A stretch of DNA of 52,296 nucleotides, taken from contig RHPI01001517.1 in assembly GCA_009103225.1 (NCBI GenBank), forward strand, positions 337,275 to 389,570, read 5' to 3'. Made by a program: the position numbers and the translations under genes. This DNA is from Chlorokybus atmophyticus. Lineage: Eukaryota > Streptophyta > Chlorokybophyceae > Chlorokybales > Chlorokybaceae. Below the pieces are notes generated by a model. It saw only the letters and a program-made list of their open reading frames with translations, ran no database searches and was not told where the DNA came from. The stretch's first letter is position 1; each line of letters starts with the position of its first letter. Below are positions 20,935 to 30,914 of this stretch, one piece after another.

Positions 20935-21864
20935 TTGAGACCCGCCGCTCATGGAGCTCTCACATAGTGCTACACCAACCTGAGATCACGCAATTATTGT
21001 GGCTAAGAGACCACGTTGAGAAGCTTAACATGGCACCCATTTGGCCTACCGTGCAGCCGGACATAGTGCAATTTGTGGATGCTAGCGGCACTGGTTGGGG
21101 ACTAGTGCGCCATGGCACAGCTACCCCCGTGGCGAAGGGCACAATCACACATAATGAGTGTTTGACTTCATCAACACATCGCGAATTATTGGGACTTGAG
21201 CGTGCCCTGGTCATTGTTGAGGAGGAGATATGGATGCACGGTGCTGTGCTATGACGATGCCCGCAATGTGTACTACAGTATGCGCAAAGGGGGCAGTGAG
21301 GCCGAGCACTTGCAGCAAGTGGCATGCCGTACTTTCTCTCTACATTGCCACCGGCATTGCATCCGCTTGCCTGTGGAGTGGTTATCACGTAAACTCAGCG
21401 AGGAGGCGGACGCGCTCTTCAAAGTACCGGATGTAAACGGTCGGACCTTGCAAACCCCATGGGTCCGCTTGCTCGCTCACAAGTTGGGCCCCTTTGATGT
21501 GGACCGCTTTACCATGGATGCCGACACCGTGTGTGTGGCCTTCAACTCAGCATTGCCATGTCCGAGCTCATCCGGCAATGCCTTTTATCGTAACTGGAGT
21601 AATTGCAACAACTGGTGCCATCCCCCACCACACCAGGTCGGCGCTATTATGCGTCATGCCCGCGAATGCAAGGCTCGCATATGCCTCATTGTACCCAAGT
21701 GGACAACCCAAACTTGGTGGCCCGTGCTCTGCCCCGACGGTGTGTGGGCACCATTTGTCACAGACGTTGTGAGCCTGCCTAAAGGCCCAGCCTGTTTATG
21801 GCCCGCAAGTCACGGTACTTCAAGGGGGCTTGCCCGACAAGCGTATATGGGCATTGCGGATTGA
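20935..21864 (+). pseudogene. DIRS-1 RNase H and downstream conserved domain
   Basis: RNase H is seen as VQFVDASGTGWGLV (near 21070-21111) and STHRELLGLERAL (near 21172-21210), followed by a break near 21252. A second block, VEWLSRKLSEEADALF, GPFDVDRFTMDADTVCVAFNS, then LIVPKWTTQTWWPVLC, is the region that follows RNase H in DIRS elements and is often annotated as methyltransferase-like. I cannot confirm methyltransferase motifs here. Ends TGA at 21862-21864. Confidence 0.7.
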
Positions 21865-21886
21865 CTTGCGTCTTGGCCATTAACAC

Positions 21887-22856
21887 GTGCTGTGTGCAGC
21901 TTCTATTAAGCGTAGCTCACAGTTGCTCATGCCCAACGCCCCCGGAGACTACGAGATTGAGCGCATGCGCACCTTAACCCAGCAATGGCAGCATCGTCAC
22001 GTGTTACTAGCACCCAGCGGGGCCATGATGGCTACTAGCGACGCTTTGTGGAGTTCTGCACGCCTCGTGCTTGAGCTGCCCTGCCAGCAGACCCTGGCAT
22101 AGTGGCCCTGTTTTTGATTAAGATTAAGATTAAGGTGTCGGTGGATTCCACCACCCCGGCACCTGTGAAACATGTCTCTTCGGCCATACATGCTGCTCAT
22201 ACTATGGCAGGCCACGCCTCTCCCACTGCGCACTCGTTGCGGTGGTGCGTGAGGCCGCTGCGAGGCTGCTACCATCAATCACGCGAAAGAAGGACGCCTA
22301 CACGTATGAGCTGTTGCGAGCCATGGTCTCGCACTTTGCACGCAACGGGTTGGACTTGGTGGCCAGGTTGCAAATGGTGGCGGTGCTGCTGCGGTTTGCG
22401 GGTATGATGCGGTATTCCGACCTGGTGGAGGTCAACGCGCAAGACATTGAGTTTCGCCCAAGCCGCATGGATCTCATTATCTCGCGCAGCAAAACCAATC
22501 AACACGGTGTGGGCGCCACAGTGCACATAGTTGCTGTGGGCGGTTACTTGTGCCTGGTGATGAACACCGAAAAGTTGTTATTTGCCTCGAGACATTGGCA
22601 CGCGGGACCAGGCAAGTTGCTGCGCTCCATCATCCGAGCAGGGGGGACGTGCTTTATATGCAACACTGTGGTGCCATACGGCACTATTTTTGGTTGGGAG
22701 AAGGCAGCCATTAAGGCGGCAGGGGAGGACCCCACGTGTTTTGGCTCACGCTCTGTTCATTCGGGAGCTGCGACCCTAGCCGTGAAGGCTGGTGTGCCCC
22801 AACTTCTGCGGCAGCAGTTTGGGCGCTGAAAGACTGCCACTACAGCTGAGAGCTAT
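21887..22856 (+). pseudogene. DIRS-1 tyrosine recombinase
   Basis: Integrates the circular element cDNA without target duplication. The N-terminal part (21887-22102) is frameshifted from the catalytic part (22242-22829). In the latter, the first catalytic Arg is in FAGMMRYSDLVEV (near 22395-22433) and the beta-hairpin Lys in SRSKTNQHG (near 22485-22510). The HxxR box reads RxxH: Arg at 22749-22751 and His at 22758-22760, in GSRSVHSGAAT. A TGA (22827-22829) replaces a probable Trp; in frame beyond it is AESYVRAA with the expected nucleophile Tyr at 22854-22856. A GATTAA tandem (22116-22135) sits upstream. Confidence 0.82.
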
Positions 22857-22944
22857 GTGCGCGCTGCTTTGCCTGAGTTGCACACACACTGACGAGGAGC
22901 CTCGGTTTGGGTGGTACGTGCCCTCACTATTTATATACATACAG

Positions 22945-23005
22945 TATCGACCCATAGTGACCCCCCAGCATGAGCTGTGTGTCGCATATAACTTGTGTGT
23001 GAGTT
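22945..23005 (-). repeat. DIRS-1 right inverted terminal repeat
   Basis: Reverse complement of 178-240 (TATCGACCCAT...GTGTGAGTT). It follows the recombinase by about 90 bp. I could not identify a clear internal complementary region. Confidence 0.7.
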
Positions 23006-23735
23006 ATATGAGTTCAAGCGCGGCGTGGAAGGCTCCGTTATGGATTCAAGCTCGTGTCAAAAAATAGAACCACCCGCCTCCTTGACGTCGACTATGTCAC
23101 ACCGTTTTTCTCCTTCTTTTATTGGGCCTGCGAGGGGGAGGCGCCACGAGAAGCTCAAGAGCTACCAGTGGTAGAACCTGAAGAGAGCAGCTGCATTGAC
23201 CCGCGATTATTTGCAGCAGCCAAAGTTGCAAATGTCAATGGCGGAGGAGGCCCCTGCAAGTTGTGTGCAAGCGACGTCGTTGCGGATGGTGTCCTGTGCA
23301 TTACTTCGCAGCGAGGAAGCCACAATAGGAGCAGCCTACTTATTATGCAGGTGCAGTTATTTATTCATGAATGATCAGGCGTGTCTGACCTATTGTTGCA
23401 TACACAGCAGCTGCCCTCAATTGCTTGTCGGGTGCTATATGCTTGCCACTGACTTTCCGCATGAAGCATAGTCGTAACCCACCTCGGCAGAGACGCCTCA
23501 TAGCCGGTGAGGTAAGAGGTGTCGGGAAAGAGAGTAAACGTGGGCCTCAACAGGGTGGGAGCAGCAAGCTGCTAGTGAGGTGAGGGGCGTGGGGACTGGT
23601 GAGAAGGGGGGGGCGCCTAAGCGCGCCGCATGCCTCAAAGGGGAGGGAACAGAGATTGTGATGCTAGCGAAGCCTGCGCCACTACCACAAGACCAGCTCC
23701 AGAGCATCGTTTTAGCAGTGCGCCGGGAGCGTGAG
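23006..23735. other. Unassigned region with a 106-codon ORF
   Basis: Flank between DIRS-1 and the next DIRS-end unit. An ORF at 23054-23374 (+) has an FFSFFYWACEGEAP start and a CKLCASDVV segment but no family resemblance I recognise. The remainder is GC-rich near 23575-23640. This may be original host sequence. Confidence 0.35.
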
Positions 23736-24149
23736 AACTCACACACAGCTCATGCTTGGGGGTCGCTATGGGTCGAGCACGGTGGCTATGCCCAGCACCC
23801 AAGTGCATTACAATACAAATGTACAAGTGTACAAATATAGCTGATTTATACACAATTTTGCACTAGGGCGAGGCTATAACTATGGGAACTACTTCTTCAC
23901 GCCAGGTGCAAAAGTTACGCGCTTCGTCGGTCTTCGACTCGTTGATGGCGCCATTGCTGCCGATGCCGGGGTCGAAGCTTGAGAAGCTTATACACTTGTA
24001 AAGTATACCACCCTCGCCAAGGATGGCGCCGTCGCGCTAGGGTTTTAAGTGATTAGATAAGGAGCTTGTGACTCACAATCCACATCTAGTGAGTGCGTGT
24101 GCCCCCAAGTGCCCAAGGCACTAGGGGCACAAGAGTCTCATAACTCATT
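23736..24149 (+). repeat. DIRS-end repeat unit, plus orientation, truncated on the right
   Basis: Starts AACTCACACACAGCTCATGC like the DIRS-1 left end, continues with unit-specific sequence (23880-24000), then contains the conserved region with hairpin 2 (about 24095-24132) in the opposite sense to that in DIRS-1. The same unit occurs reversed at 27299-27786. It behaves like a solo terminal repeat or a small non-autonomous derivative. Its right end is lost at the TRG-2a junction. Confidence 0.65.
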
Positions 24150-24537
24150 GACGAGAACTAGTGATGCGCCTAGTGTGTGTGTATTTGCCTCTTACATACA
24201 AGTGTGCACACACCAAGGACAAGTGCAGCAAGCACGCCAACTATAGAGACAATGTGCGACCCATTGTATTAAGCAGTATACAGTGTGTTATATACTATGC
24301 TACTAAGCACTAGTCAACTCTAATTAACTCTGATCAAAGTCAACACTAGTCAACACCAGTTAATGGCCAAAGTCAATGGTCAAAGTCAAAGTTGATCAAC
24401 TTGAACTTTGACCATAAAAAACCATAACTGCCGTAACTCCCTTAACTCCCGTAACCACAAAAGTTAAGCTGATCGTACCAACTATATGTGTAGGCGCCGC
24501 CTATACGTGTACTTTCAACAAGCTATAACAATCAACA
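24150..24537 (-). repeat. TRG-2a 3' LTR
   Basis: Direct copy of 26080-26441. It contains a run of RGTCAA motifs (24310-24410) and an AACTCCC-type minisatellite. The first bases (TGTTG) are missing or altered at the junction. Confidence 0.8.
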
Positions 24538-25171
24538 CTCCCACACGAGCAGCTTGACCTGGAGCTCTAAGTTTTTCTTGCAAGCTTACCCACATTAACT
24601 TACTCCTTTGAACACTCCCACGGTCTTGATGCTTGTCTGCATAACACCATCCTTCTCCTCGTGCTACCAGCGAGATTACAAGGTTCCAGTACTCCTTGTT
24701 TTCTCCTTATAGTTGTCACATCAGGTTTCACAACGCCACGCCTGATCTTGCTCAGGTGCTTTTGAAGACTCTCTCAATGGCAAACTCTGCTATAAACTTC
24801 GCTGAGTTTCCTACCGCAGCAATGCTGTACCAGAGTGTAGGCCGTACAAGGGTTGATCAGACCCTTCTACCAAAGAGAGCGCCCCTCCCATCTCCTGTTA
24901 GCTAGCTATACAACTCAGTCCTTGCATACCAATCAAGTGAAGTGTTCTAACCAGTACCGCACACCTGTGTGCTACCCAAAACAAGCAACTCCACAGCAAT
25001 GCAACCTCTAGTGTATGCAGCTCAACACCAGCAACTACTCATAGGCTAGCAGTAACTGTCGCAAACCTTTGTGTCTGTGACCTCCGTCTACGCATGTCCT
25101 TCGCGCACCCTTGCAGTGGGAGAGGACGGACGAAAACCTTCCACTGCAACTCCTTGGGATCCTCACTAATG
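24538..25171 (-). other. TRG-2a non-coding 3' internal region
   Basis: Lies between the gag stop and the 3' LTR. No pol motif on either strand. The sequence is preserved in TRG-2b (35044-35684), which suggests a cis-acting role or simple inheritance. The PPT (minus strand TGTGGGAG) adjoins the LTR. Confidence 0.65.
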
Positions 25172-25957
25172 CTAGAAAGCAATCGCCATTGTGGCGTGCT
25201 CCTCCTTGGTTGCCTCATTGTGGATCCTCGTCTGGCACTCGCAAATGAAGTGGCCCTTCATCTTGCAGTAGTGACACTCTTTGTCACGTGATGGCTTCCC
25301 ACCACCTGCTTTGCTCCTGCTTTGTGTGTGTTGAGAAGATGAGGCAGCAAGTGCGATAGCTTCTCCACCATTCTCTATCTCCTGAACATCCAACTTGCCT
25401 TCCACAGCTAGTAGCTTAGGCACTACATCAGCAAACTTTAAAACCACATCTGAGGACTCCAACACAGTCACTAGTGTAGCAAAGCTCTTTCCTAAGCCAG
25501 CTAAAACTGCCCACATCACCTCCTCTTCCTTCACATCGTGGCCCACTGCTATAAGGTCTTGCCAAAGCTCCCTTGCACGCAAGATGTACTTCTGGATTGG
25601 CACTTTGTGCTCCATTTTCAGCAGTGTCAGCTTGCGTCTTAGCTGCAACTTGCGCGAGTTGCTGTTGGCCTTGAAGAGGGTGTTGAAGACCTCCCACGCC
25701 TTACGTTCAGTCTTGCAATGCGCAATAAGAGGGAGATGGAAGTCTTTGATGTGCAAGCCTACCAGCGCAAATGCTGATTGTGATTTCTCTGTCCAGGTGC
25801 CAGCGTCACCTGTTCTTGGCCGCAATAATGTGGAGGAGGTGGGGTCGACAAAACTCCAGAGCTTCTTGCAGATCAGCACCAATTTCATCTTTAGCGACCA
25901 TGAAGCGTAGTTGTGTGGATTAAGGGACTCAATGGGCATCCTATCTGTGTCAGCCAT
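25172..25957 (-). CDS. TRG-2a Gag, 261 aa, copia type
   Basis: Intact ORF from ATG (25955-25957) to TAG. The N-terminal block MPIESLNPHNYASWSLKM and the LWSFVDPT, SRKLQLRRKL, RARELWQDLIAVGHDVKEEE and WAVLAGLGKSF blocks align with the Gag part of Copia-C1. The C-terminus has a complete CCHC knuckle CHYCKMKGHFICEC. With no pol in the element, a functional Gag could package its own RNA while enzymes come from another copia element. Its preservation relative to the surrounding ruins suggests recent or selected mobility. Confidence 0.88.
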   Translation of the reverse strand: MADTDRMPIESLNPHNYASWSLKMKLVLICKKLWSFVDPTSSTLLRPRTGDAGTWTEKSQSAFALVGLHIKDFHLPLIAHCKTERKAWEVFNTLFKANSNSRKLQLRRKLTLLKMEHKVPIQKYILRARELWQDLIAVGHDVKEEEVMWAVLAGLGKSFATLVTVLESSDVVLKFADVVPKLLAVEGKLDVQEIENGGEAIALAASSSQHTQSRSKAGGGKPSRDKECHYCKMKGHFICECQTRIHNEATKEEHATMAIAF

Positions 25958-26067
25958 TGCTTGCTACACAACAGTACAACTCACCCTCTCCCCAAGAACA
26001 CTCTACTAGTAGGCGCCTATGCTCAACACTCTCTCTCACTAGCACAAGCAATCACACAAGCGAGTGC

Positions 26068-26079
26068 GGGCCCATAACC
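26068..26079 (-). other. TRG-2a primer site, half-tRNA type
   Basis: The minus strand reads GGTTATGGGCCC next to the LTR, a perfect complement of GGGCCCATAACC in the anticodon arm of plant-type initiator tRNA-Met. Confidence 0.8.
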
Positions 26080-26441
26080 TGTTGAGAACTAGTGTTGCGC
26101 CTATTGTGTGTGTATTTGCCTCTTATGTACAAGTGTGCACACACCAAAGACAAGTGCAGCAAGCACGCCAACTATAGTGACAATGTGCGACCCACTGTGT
26201 TAAGCGGTATACAATGTCCTATATACTATGCTACTAAGCACTAGTCCACTCTAGTCAACTCAAGTCAAAGTTAACACTAGTCAACACTAGTCAATGGCCA
26301 AAGGCAACGGTCAAAGTCAAAATTGACCATGGTTGACCATAATTGCCATAACTCCCGTAACCATAAAGGTTAAGCTAATTGTACCAACTACATGTAGGCG
26401 CCGCCTATACATGTACTTTCAACAAGCTATAACATTTAACA
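26080..26441 (-). repeat. TRG-2a 5' LTR
   Basis: TGTTGAGAACTAG...ATTTAACA in plus orientation. TTGACY-rich between about 26240 and 26345. Confidence 0.85.
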
Positions 26442-27298
26442 GTGATGCCCTTAGTGTGTGTATATGCGCCTCTCACATACACGTGTGCACACATTAAGGA
26501 CAAGTGCAGTAGGTACGCCAACTACACCAACAAGAAGTAAAACAAATACGAGGATGAGTGCAGTATCCCAAACTTGCTGCGACATAAACACCAATTTTCT
26601 TCCACGGACTTAGTCAGCATACCATCTTGTGGACCTCACCCCGCCTTTAGTGGCTATTTGGGGTTCATTTACAAAGTGTACAACTTTGGCTCGTTGCTAT
26701 TTGGGTTGAGCACGACGTGTTTTGTATTAAAAAAAGTGATCAAGCAATTGGTGCCATTGGCGTGTACAAGGGTCCGCATGTTGCCATATATTACAGACTT
26801 CTTATTTGCTGCATATTCTAAGGTCAAGTATGCCTCCACCCTAGTCGTGGTGGAAGGGGAAGCACATGCAGCATGGTGCGGGTTCGTGTTGAAGGTTAAG
26901 CATATAAGGTTTATTGGTATAGTATGCTTATAGTACAATCAGCTTGTTGATGTTATCTAGACCATGTGCGGCGGTTAGGTTATGGGAGTAAGGGAGGCGG
27001 CGGACCTCCATCATGCTAAACACTTTTTTACAATAATGTACCCACCATAATGGAAATGAGGTGGCGGCTAAGGTAATTGCCAATCCCTTGTTGTGGGCTA
27101 GGTTACAAATAGTACTTTGCTAGGCGCCTTAGCTAAACTTCTACAATCACCTTCGCCTTGACAACTACGGTCAACTGCCGCTATGGCAATTATAGTCCAC
27201 TACGGTCAACATTGACATTAACATTTGACTAGTGTTGCCTAGCACTCTTTAGTGTACCATATAGGACACTGGAACTTGTGCAATACAAATAAGATATA
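26442..27298. repeat. Mosaic of element fragments
   Basis: Successive scraps: a TRG-2-like LTR start (26442-26555), DIRS RT (26556-26897), a TRG-3-type LTR end (26898-26990), a decayed DIRS ORF1 piece (26991-27115, sharing a GGACCTCCAT and GAGGTGGCGGC pattern with 565-630), and a Copia-C5-type LTR (27116-27290, GGCGCCTTAGCTAAACTTCT). No duplications bound these pieces, which indicates deletion or recombination. Confidence 0.6.
26556..26897 (+). pseudogene. DIRS reverse transcriptase fragment, active site changed
   Basis: FSGYLGF, VYNFGSLLFGLSTTCFVL and LPYITDFLFAA align to the DIRS-1 RT. The YIDD motif reads YITD, which would abolish catalysis. The fragment joins a TRG-3-type LTR abruptly near 26897. 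Confidence 0.75.
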
Positions 27299-27786
27299 TG
27301 AGTTCATGAAGCGCATGAAATGCGCGCTCATGAACTCATTGATGAGTTATGAGACTCTTGTGCCCCTAGTGCCCTACGCACTTTGGGGGCACAAGCACGC
27401 ACTAGGCGTGAGTTGTGTGTCATAAGCTCCGTAGCTAGTTGCTTAAAACCGTAGCATGGCGGCGCCATCCCTGGCGTGGGTGGCGAGTGTGCTTTGCTGT
27501 GCAGGTGTACAGGCTTCTTAGGCTTCAACCTCTGCATCAGCGGTAATGGCGCCGTCACTACATCGAAAGCTGAAGAAGCGCGTGACTTTTGCAACTTACG
27601 TGAAGAAATAGTTCCCATAGTTGTAGCCTAGCACCCTCGTGCAGACTTGTGTGTACATCAGCCTGTATCTATACACTTGTACATTTGTATTGTAATGCAC
27701 TTAGATGCTGGGCATAGCCACCGTGCTATCGACCCATAGCGATCCCCCAGCATGAGCTGTATGTCGCATATAACTCGTGCATGAGT
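27299..27786 (-). repeat. DIRS-end repeat unit, minus orientation, most complete copy
   Basis: About 488 bp. Reverse complement of the unit at 23736-24149, plus its missing right end. It contains the best hairpin 1 (27300-27337, GAGTTCATGA/TCATGAACTC arms) and hairpin 2 (27358-27395). The outer end is the same as the DIRS-1 terminus. Confidence 0.7.
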
Positions 27787-28604
27787 TTGCTAGAGAGTTG
27801 TGGCACAAGTTTGCAGAGGTGCATAAGGTTAAAAACAATCCTAGGATGTTGCAGTTAAGGAAGCCATTGAATGCCCCAAGGAAAGATTTTGCTGAGCCTG
27901 TCCTCAATTTCATCTCGCGAGATAGGCAGCTGTGGGATGGCTTGTGTTGAAGGTTAAGCATATGAGGTTTGCTTGTATAGTATAGTCAACTTGTTGATGT
28001 TACTTGTACCATGTGCGGCGGTTACGCAATTGGAGTTACAGTCAGTAGGAGTTATGAGAGTTACGAGAGTTACGGTCAACTTCAACTTTGACCATTGACT
28101 AGGGTTGACTTTTATTAGGGTTGACTAGTCTTTTCTAGTGTTGACTAGCTTAGTATGTAAGTCATTATATGTGGCGCATGCAGGTGGAACTGCATCAACA
28201 ACATACTTCTCTTTGTTGTTGACATGCTATTGCACTTGTTGTTCCCCTAGTGAGCGCATGTATAAGGTAGGGCGCATACATGCACACTAGTTCTTAACAA
28301 CTTGCTCACCAGTGGCCATGATGTGAAGAAGGTGGATGTTATTTGGGCTATTCTTGCCGGCCTACCCAAAAATTCGAGATGACTGTCATCATTATGGAGT
28401 CATCTAGTGAGCAGCTCACCCCACGCCTATTGCTAGTCGAGCAACGGGCATTCGCTTCACACCAAGATGAAGCCGAAGCTGTGACATTCGCTACACACTC
28501 CAACCCACGAGGCAACTATAACAATGGTGGAGGAAAGCAGCAGATGGAGACGCGCACTTGCCACTACTATAACACTAAAAAGCCACGGACACTGAATAGA
28601 GATT
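27787..28604 (+). pseudogene. Copia gag fragment, split by a solo LTR
   Basis: The two parts 27787-27944 and 28305-28604 encode blocks also found in Copia-C1 Gag (SRDRQLWDG, VIWAILAGLPK, MTVIIMESSSEQLTPRLL). A His/Tyr-rich end takes the place of the zinc knuckle (HYYNTKKP, Cys lost). It begins mid-gag at the DIRS unit and stops abruptly near 28604. Confidence 0.75.
27945..28299 (+). repeat. Solo LTR of the TRG-3 family
   Basis: 355 bp, TGTTGAAGG...CTTAACA, flanked by GCTTG/ACTTG (27940-27944, 28300-28304; one mismatch) inside the copia gag fragment. Homologous in opposite orientation to the TRG-3 LTRs. It is the product of LTR-LTR recombination. Confidence 0.82.
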
Positions 28605-29235
28605 TTATGAAAATGCGGGCTCGCCAGCACATTGCGCTGGCGGCCGCCATCGTTGTGCCTGCTCAACTCGTCAATAAACCCCACTTTACTAAAGGTCGCA
28701 ACGAAAATGTGAATGGCGAGATTATTCCTTATTGAGCATGACCATTTGCATAATCCCCCCTTGCTTCGGATTGTAGCCCGCCTTCACCCTAGGCTTGTGC
28801 TGCGCCGCCTCCTTGATCGCCATCTTACAGCGTTTGCCTTCGCGTCATTTGTACCCAGATCGTCTTTTGTGACCTCCTCCACCACCTTCCAACCATGCTT
28901 GTTGGCCACTTCTACATGGTGGAACTGCTGGCACACCTAGCCCAATATTGGTGCACAAAGCATACATGAGCAATGCTAGTTGCAGGCATTTATATAGAGG
29001 CTTAAAGCCATTGGCTTCAGCGTCAAATGCACCCACATATACATCACTACTTGCCACTTACGCCAAGGATGGCGCCGCCGTGCTGGGATTTTAAGCAACC
29101 AGAGCTTGTGACTCGTAGCTCACATTTAGTGAGTGCTTGTGCCCCCAAGTGCTTAGGGCACTGGGGGCACAAGAGTCTTATAACTCATTGAGGAGTCCTT
29201 GATCTTATGGGCGCGCATCTCATGCGCTTCATGAA
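28605..29235. pseudogene. DIRS ORF1 and terminal fragments in opposite orientations
   Basis: 28605-28735 (+) matches DIRS-1 ORF1 around 1118-1250 (the MKKRARQH block). 28740-29060 (-) matches the VEVANKHSWKVV part of ORF1, and 29060-29235 (-) matches the DIRS left end with both hairpins. The inversion at about 28737 shows a rearrangement after insertion. Confidence 0.65.
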
Positions 29236-30289
29236 CTTACATCTCTCTCACACCGCGTATACACTCACACGCGAGTGTATGCACGCCCGCTAAGTGAAGA
29301 AACTCACACACAAGTGTTACACAAGAACAAGCAACACGCCTTGATGTTGAAGATACTTAGCCCCCCCCCCCCTAAGTGGCCTCTCACCCAAACACCCCAC
29401 TACAATGACCAAGCGAGCACGCACACCAAGGCAATGCCACTAACCCAAGCATTAATGTCTTGGCCTCTCATGCTAACTCACTTACTTACCCTTGTGAACG
29501 ATCTACTCCTCATGGGTAGTGTGTGTCTCCACCACTAGTACCTCCTTCGGACCTTGATGGAATTTGAGGCGGCCAACCAACTTGGCATGTAACTTTACAT
29601 TCACCACTCACTTATTCACACCAATTGTCGAAAGAAGTTCTCACCTAGGTGTCATTAATGACATTGATAGGGAATCTCATGAATTTATCTCATATAACTT
29701 GTGCCACGACTTATGGCCACATAAGACACACATCTTGGAGACAACTAGTGTACTACCAGCTGTTGTCGACATATTGTAGAGCCTTCTTGGATGTGGCGTA
29801 GCGGCTAAGTCCCGCCATTAATAGGAAGCGCGTTACCGCGCCCCTCAGTGTAACGCTTACTGTGCTAACAAGTACGCCGCATAACTACCGCGCGTGATTT
29901 GCCGCATAAGTGTAATTGCCGCACAACTTGGCACGTGATGCGGAGCCCACATGAGCCCGCGAGAATCCCAACTTGGAAACTGCTATATGTGGCGAAATTG
30001 TCGCATGCATTGCTAGTATTACAATCATGCGATGATGAATAACCAAATAATAATCAGGTATTCCACAATTACTTAACCAACACGTTGTTGGCAACAAGCA
30101 CTTATGCTTATTAAGAGCATATTTAATGTATGTACACTGCATATACACACATGTGTTTATCAAGCATTTTACCGTGAGTATGACTACTTGCAATACAAAC
30201 GCAAACAACTTGTACATTGGTCTATTGTGTGGTTTAAGCACGCCCTAAATTAGCTCCGCACAATGATTTGCGCATCACATTAAGGGCAA
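29236..30289. other. Unassigned 1-kb region
   Basis: No supported gene. It has a C run (29358-29371), scattered ORFs under 90 codons, and a GC-rich CGCG-containing patch near 29800-29900. An ORF at 29885-30241 (-) is low-complexity, hydrophobic and matches nothing I recognise. Confidence 0.4.
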
Positions 30290-30499
30290 AGGGTTATATG
30301 GTAACCCTTCCACCATAATGTCTTTAAACTCCCAAAGCAACTTTTGCACCTCATGGTGTTTCAGACCCTCCACACTAATGCCAACCAACTTTGAATATGA
30401 CTCCAATGGTGTGTCATGTACCACGCACAGCCATACAGCCTTCACATTGTTCTTCGACTCCATCTGCTCCATTATTGTATTATTGCAATGTACATACAT
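30290..30499 (-). pseudogene. Ty3 chromovirus pol fragment (pre-RT)
   Basis: VGISVEGLKHHEVQKLL, then EFKDIMVEGLP, resembles the Ty3-A linker at 10350-10420 (LLRDFADVLVEGLP). Only this short block survives. Confidence 0.6.
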
Positions 30500-30544
30500 A
30501 ACACCAGCTTTGTAGCCACCCCACTGAAGCCAACGGTGTCACAT

Positions 30545-30914
30545 GGTTTTTGAGTTCATTGCAGCTGCCATTGCTAAATTGGCTCATGGTGGGCCGCTTG
30601 AGTGTGTGTGTAATAACTTTATTGAAATTGCACAGTAGCAGCAATGACAAGCACAAGTGTGGCGCCGACAATAGAGCAAAGGGGATCTTACTGTATTGCA
30701 CAACATACAGTATCTTATATAATATACTAGCGAGTGCTAGTCAACACTAGTCAGCACTAGTCAACGGTCAAAGTTAAAGTCAATGGTTATAGTCGAAATT
30801 AAAGGTCAAAGTCAATGTTGACCATAGTGGACTGTAACTCTCATAACAACTGACCGTAACTCCCAAGGTGAAGATGATTGTAGAAGTTTAGTTAAGGCGC
30901 ATAACAAAGTACCT
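30545..30914. repeat. DIRS RT scrap followed by a reversed Copia-C5-type LTR
   Basis: 30545-30616 (+) encodes an AAAIAKLAHGG block like the DIRS-1 AAIANLVHSG block. About 30617-30914 is a minus-oriented LTR related to that at 42742-43055 (AGAAGTTTAGTTAAGGCGC), with a TTGACY array at 30728-30830. CTTTA near both edges could be a duplication but is weak. Confidence 0.55.

Larger units (their letters stand above)
178..23005 (+). mobile_element. DIRS-1, tyrosine-recombinase (DIRS-order) retrotransposon, split by nested insertions
   Basis: Once the nested insertions are discounted, this is one element. It has a left inverted terminal repeat (178-240), ORF1 with a zinc knuckle (518-1663 plus 18571-18966), reverse transcriptase (19329-20077 plus 20590-20904), RNase H and a downstream domain (20935-21864), tyrosine recombinase (21887-22856) and a right inverted repeat (22945-23005). 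A tyrosine recombinase in place of a DDE integrase, together with inverted terminal repeats, defines DIRS-order elements; Kangaroo of Volvox is a known green-algal example. Flanks show no target duplication, as expected for this order, and the ends read AAC...GTT. The copy is dead: there are stops in RT and the recombinase, and the recombinase HxxR motif is altered. It is interrupted by Ty3-A (1664-18570) and TRIM-1 (20078-20589). Confidence 0.85.
24150..26441 (-). mobile_element. TRG-2a, gag-only copia-type retrotransposon
   Basis: 2.3-kb element: LTRs (24150-24537, 26080-26441), a PBS complementary to the initiator tRNA-Met anticodon arm, an intact gag ORF and about 630 bp of non-coding sequence where pol should be. 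TRG-2b (34671-36970) has exactly the same layout, so the lack of pol is a family trait, not a private deletion. This matches the TR-GAG class of non-autonomous elements. No target duplication is seen here: the left LTR lacks its first bases and the right LTR abuts another LTR fragment, which suggests recombination. Confidence 0.85.

Noticed and set aside
22116-22135. GATTAA tandem as a regulatory element
   Set aside because: Short simple repeat within the frameshifted recombinase region; no supporting context.
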